A stretch of 64,000 nt of DNA from Castellaniella hirudinis (lineage in GTDB: Bacteria; Pseudomonadota; Gammaproteobacteria; Burkholderiales; Burkholderiaceae_B), in NCBI RefSeq assembly GCF_042651965.1, contig NZ_JBHSDY010000010.1:248001-312000 (forward strand), read 5' to 3'. A program made the position numbers and the translations under genes. The stretch's first letter is position 1; each line of letters starts with the position of its first letter. This document shows, one piece after another, positions 63,043-64,000 of this stretch. Under the pieces are notes generated by a model. That model was not told the origin of the DNA, searched no databases, and saw only the letters and a program-made list of their open reading frames with translations.

Positions 63043-64000
63043 ATGACCCAAGGAACTGGCAAGGCCCCTGCGGCTGCCAAAAAAACGACTGCCAAGAAAA
63101 CCAAGGCGGCGGGCGTCGCGCCCGAGGCCGAGGTGAAGTCGGCCAGGGTGGCTGCGGAGCCGGAAGCCGCCGTGGCGAAAAAGGCTGTCCGCAAGTCGAC
63201 GGTCACCAAGACAGCGGCCGCAAAGACCGCTGCTGAAAAACCCGTGGCCGCCAAGAAGGCCGCCAAGGCCGTGCCTTCGGGGCGCAAGCCCGGCCGTCCG
63301 GCCAAGAACGCCGGCGGTGACGGCGGCGACTACGTGGACGACGATGTCGAGGACGGCGAAGTCATCCCCGACCTCAAGCCGCTGCCCAAGCGCGGCGGCA
63401 AGCGCGCCAAGGGTGAAAAGGACAGCCCCTCGCGCAGCCAGATGACGCCCGAAGAACAGGAAGCCCGGCGCAACCGCCTGAAGATCCTGATCAAGCTGGG
63501 CAAGGATCGCGGCTACCTGACCTACGGCGAAATCAACGACCACCTGCCCGATGACCTGGTGGACGCCGAGGCCATCGACGGCATCATCAGCACGTTCAGC
63601 GACATGGGGATCTCGGTCTATGACCAGGCTCCGGACGCCGAAACCCTGCTGATGAGCGACAACGTGCCTTCGGCCGCCAGCGACGACGACGTCGAGGACG
63701 AGGCCGAGGCCGCCCTGACCACCGTGGATTCGGATTTCGGCCGCACCACGGATCCGGTGCGCATGTACATGCGCGAAATGGGCACGGTCGAACTGCTGAC
63801 CCGCGAAGGCGAAATCGAAATCGCCAAGCGCATCGAAGACGGCCTGAAGCACATGGTCATGGCCATTGCGGCCTGCCCGACCACGGTCAACGAAATCCTG
63901 GAACACGTGCGCCGCGTGCGTGAAGGTTCCGCCCAGATCGATGAGGTCGTGGACGGCCTGATCGACGAGGAAGGCGAGGACTACGCCGGTTCAGGCGTGG
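63043..64000 (+). CDS. rpoD: RNA polymerase sigma factor RpoD, N-terminal part (partial)
   Basis: The ATG at 63043 opens a frame that runs off the window, giving 319 codons. It begins with an Ala/Lys-rich extension of about 90 residues ending in GRKPGRPAKN, an AT-hook-like sequence. The sigma-70 region 1.1 follows (LKILIKLGKDRGYLTYGEINDHLPDDLVDAEAIDGIISTFSDMGI), then an acidic linker and region 1.2 (DPVRMYMREMGTVELLTREGEIEIAKRIEDG). It is the housekeeping sigma factor; regions 2 to 4 lie beyond the window. Confidence 0.97.
   Translation, partial: MTQGTGKAPAAAKKTTAKKTKAAGVAPEAEVKSARVAAEPEAAVAKKAVRKSTVTKTAAAKTAAEKPVAAKKAAKAVPSGRKPGRPAKNAGGDGGDYVDDDVEDGEVIPDLKPLPKRGGKRAKGEKDSPSRSQMTPEEQEARRNRLKILIKLGKDRGYLTYGEINDHLPDDLVDAEAIDGIISTFSDMGISVYDQAPDAETLLMSDNVPSAASDDDVEDEAEAALTTVDSDFGRTTDPVRMYMREMGTVELLTREGEIEIAKRIEDGLKHMVMAIAACPTTVNEILEHVRRVREGSAQIDEVVDGLIDEEGEDYAGSGV

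Overview
This is a high-GC, densely coded chromosomal window from a betaproteobacterium of the order Burkholderiales, most likely family Alcaligenaceae (Bordetella/Achromobacter/Castellaniella-like). The assignment rests on remembered gene order: rlmN-rodZ-ispG-hisS-yfgM-bamB-der-hisC-hfq-hflX-hflK-hflC-hisZ-purA, followed by rpsU-dnaG-rpoD, with parE-parC at the other end. No rRNA, tRNA, CRISPR array or complete insertion sequence was seen. Both ends cut a gene: parE on the left and rpoD on the right.

Layout. 1-4125: the parE 3' end, parC and a ferredoxin-type reductase. 4088-8042 (minus): an alkylation-damage (adaptive response) island. It holds two O6-alkylguanine methyltransferases, one fused to an AraC domain, two paralogous 2OG-Fe(II) oxygenases, alkB and a stand-alone Ada-type metal-binding protein. 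It is arranged as two operons, each preceded by a near-identical 20-bp element at the same distance from the start codon. 8314-10887: a D-amino-acid dehydrogenase and an orphan solute-binding protein. 11057-19929: a type IVb pilus operon (pilL/N/O/P/Q/R/S/V-like) with no prepilin peptidase gene. 20058-22803: a PrpF-family isomerase and a TPM-domain membrane protein. 22967-28863: urate/allantoin catabolism (puuD, hiuH, a GntR regulator, puuE, alc, an M20 hydrolase) around a divergent promoter with two palindromic operators. 29045-35374: assorted accessory genes (slyX, a YeaQ-type membrane protein, a lipoprotein, a YghU-like GST, an MFS exporter, an SDR with a divergent LysR, and a PfkB kinase).

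35581-39454: a sulfur/persulfide region with a periplasmic rhodanese, a YeeE/TsuA transporter, a 54-residue membrane protein, an AhpD-like protein, a BigR/SqrR-like ArsR regulator with its palindrome inside the promoter spacer, and a YgaP-like rhodanese. 39527-41583: a serine recombinase, an AT-rich stretch without genes, and an apparently 5'-truncated, degenerate EAL-like gene; this is the clearest sign of horizontal transfer. 41631-64000: conserved housekeeping genes from valS and ndk to rpoD.

The best candidates for something little described are the duplicated DNA-repair island, where one oxygenase copy has lost the HxD aspartate and both operons share an operator-like element; the pilus operon that must borrow a prepilin peptidase; and the M20 hydrolase lacking the bridging metal aspartate inside the allantoin operon. 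All function calls come from reading motifs and context; no database search was run.
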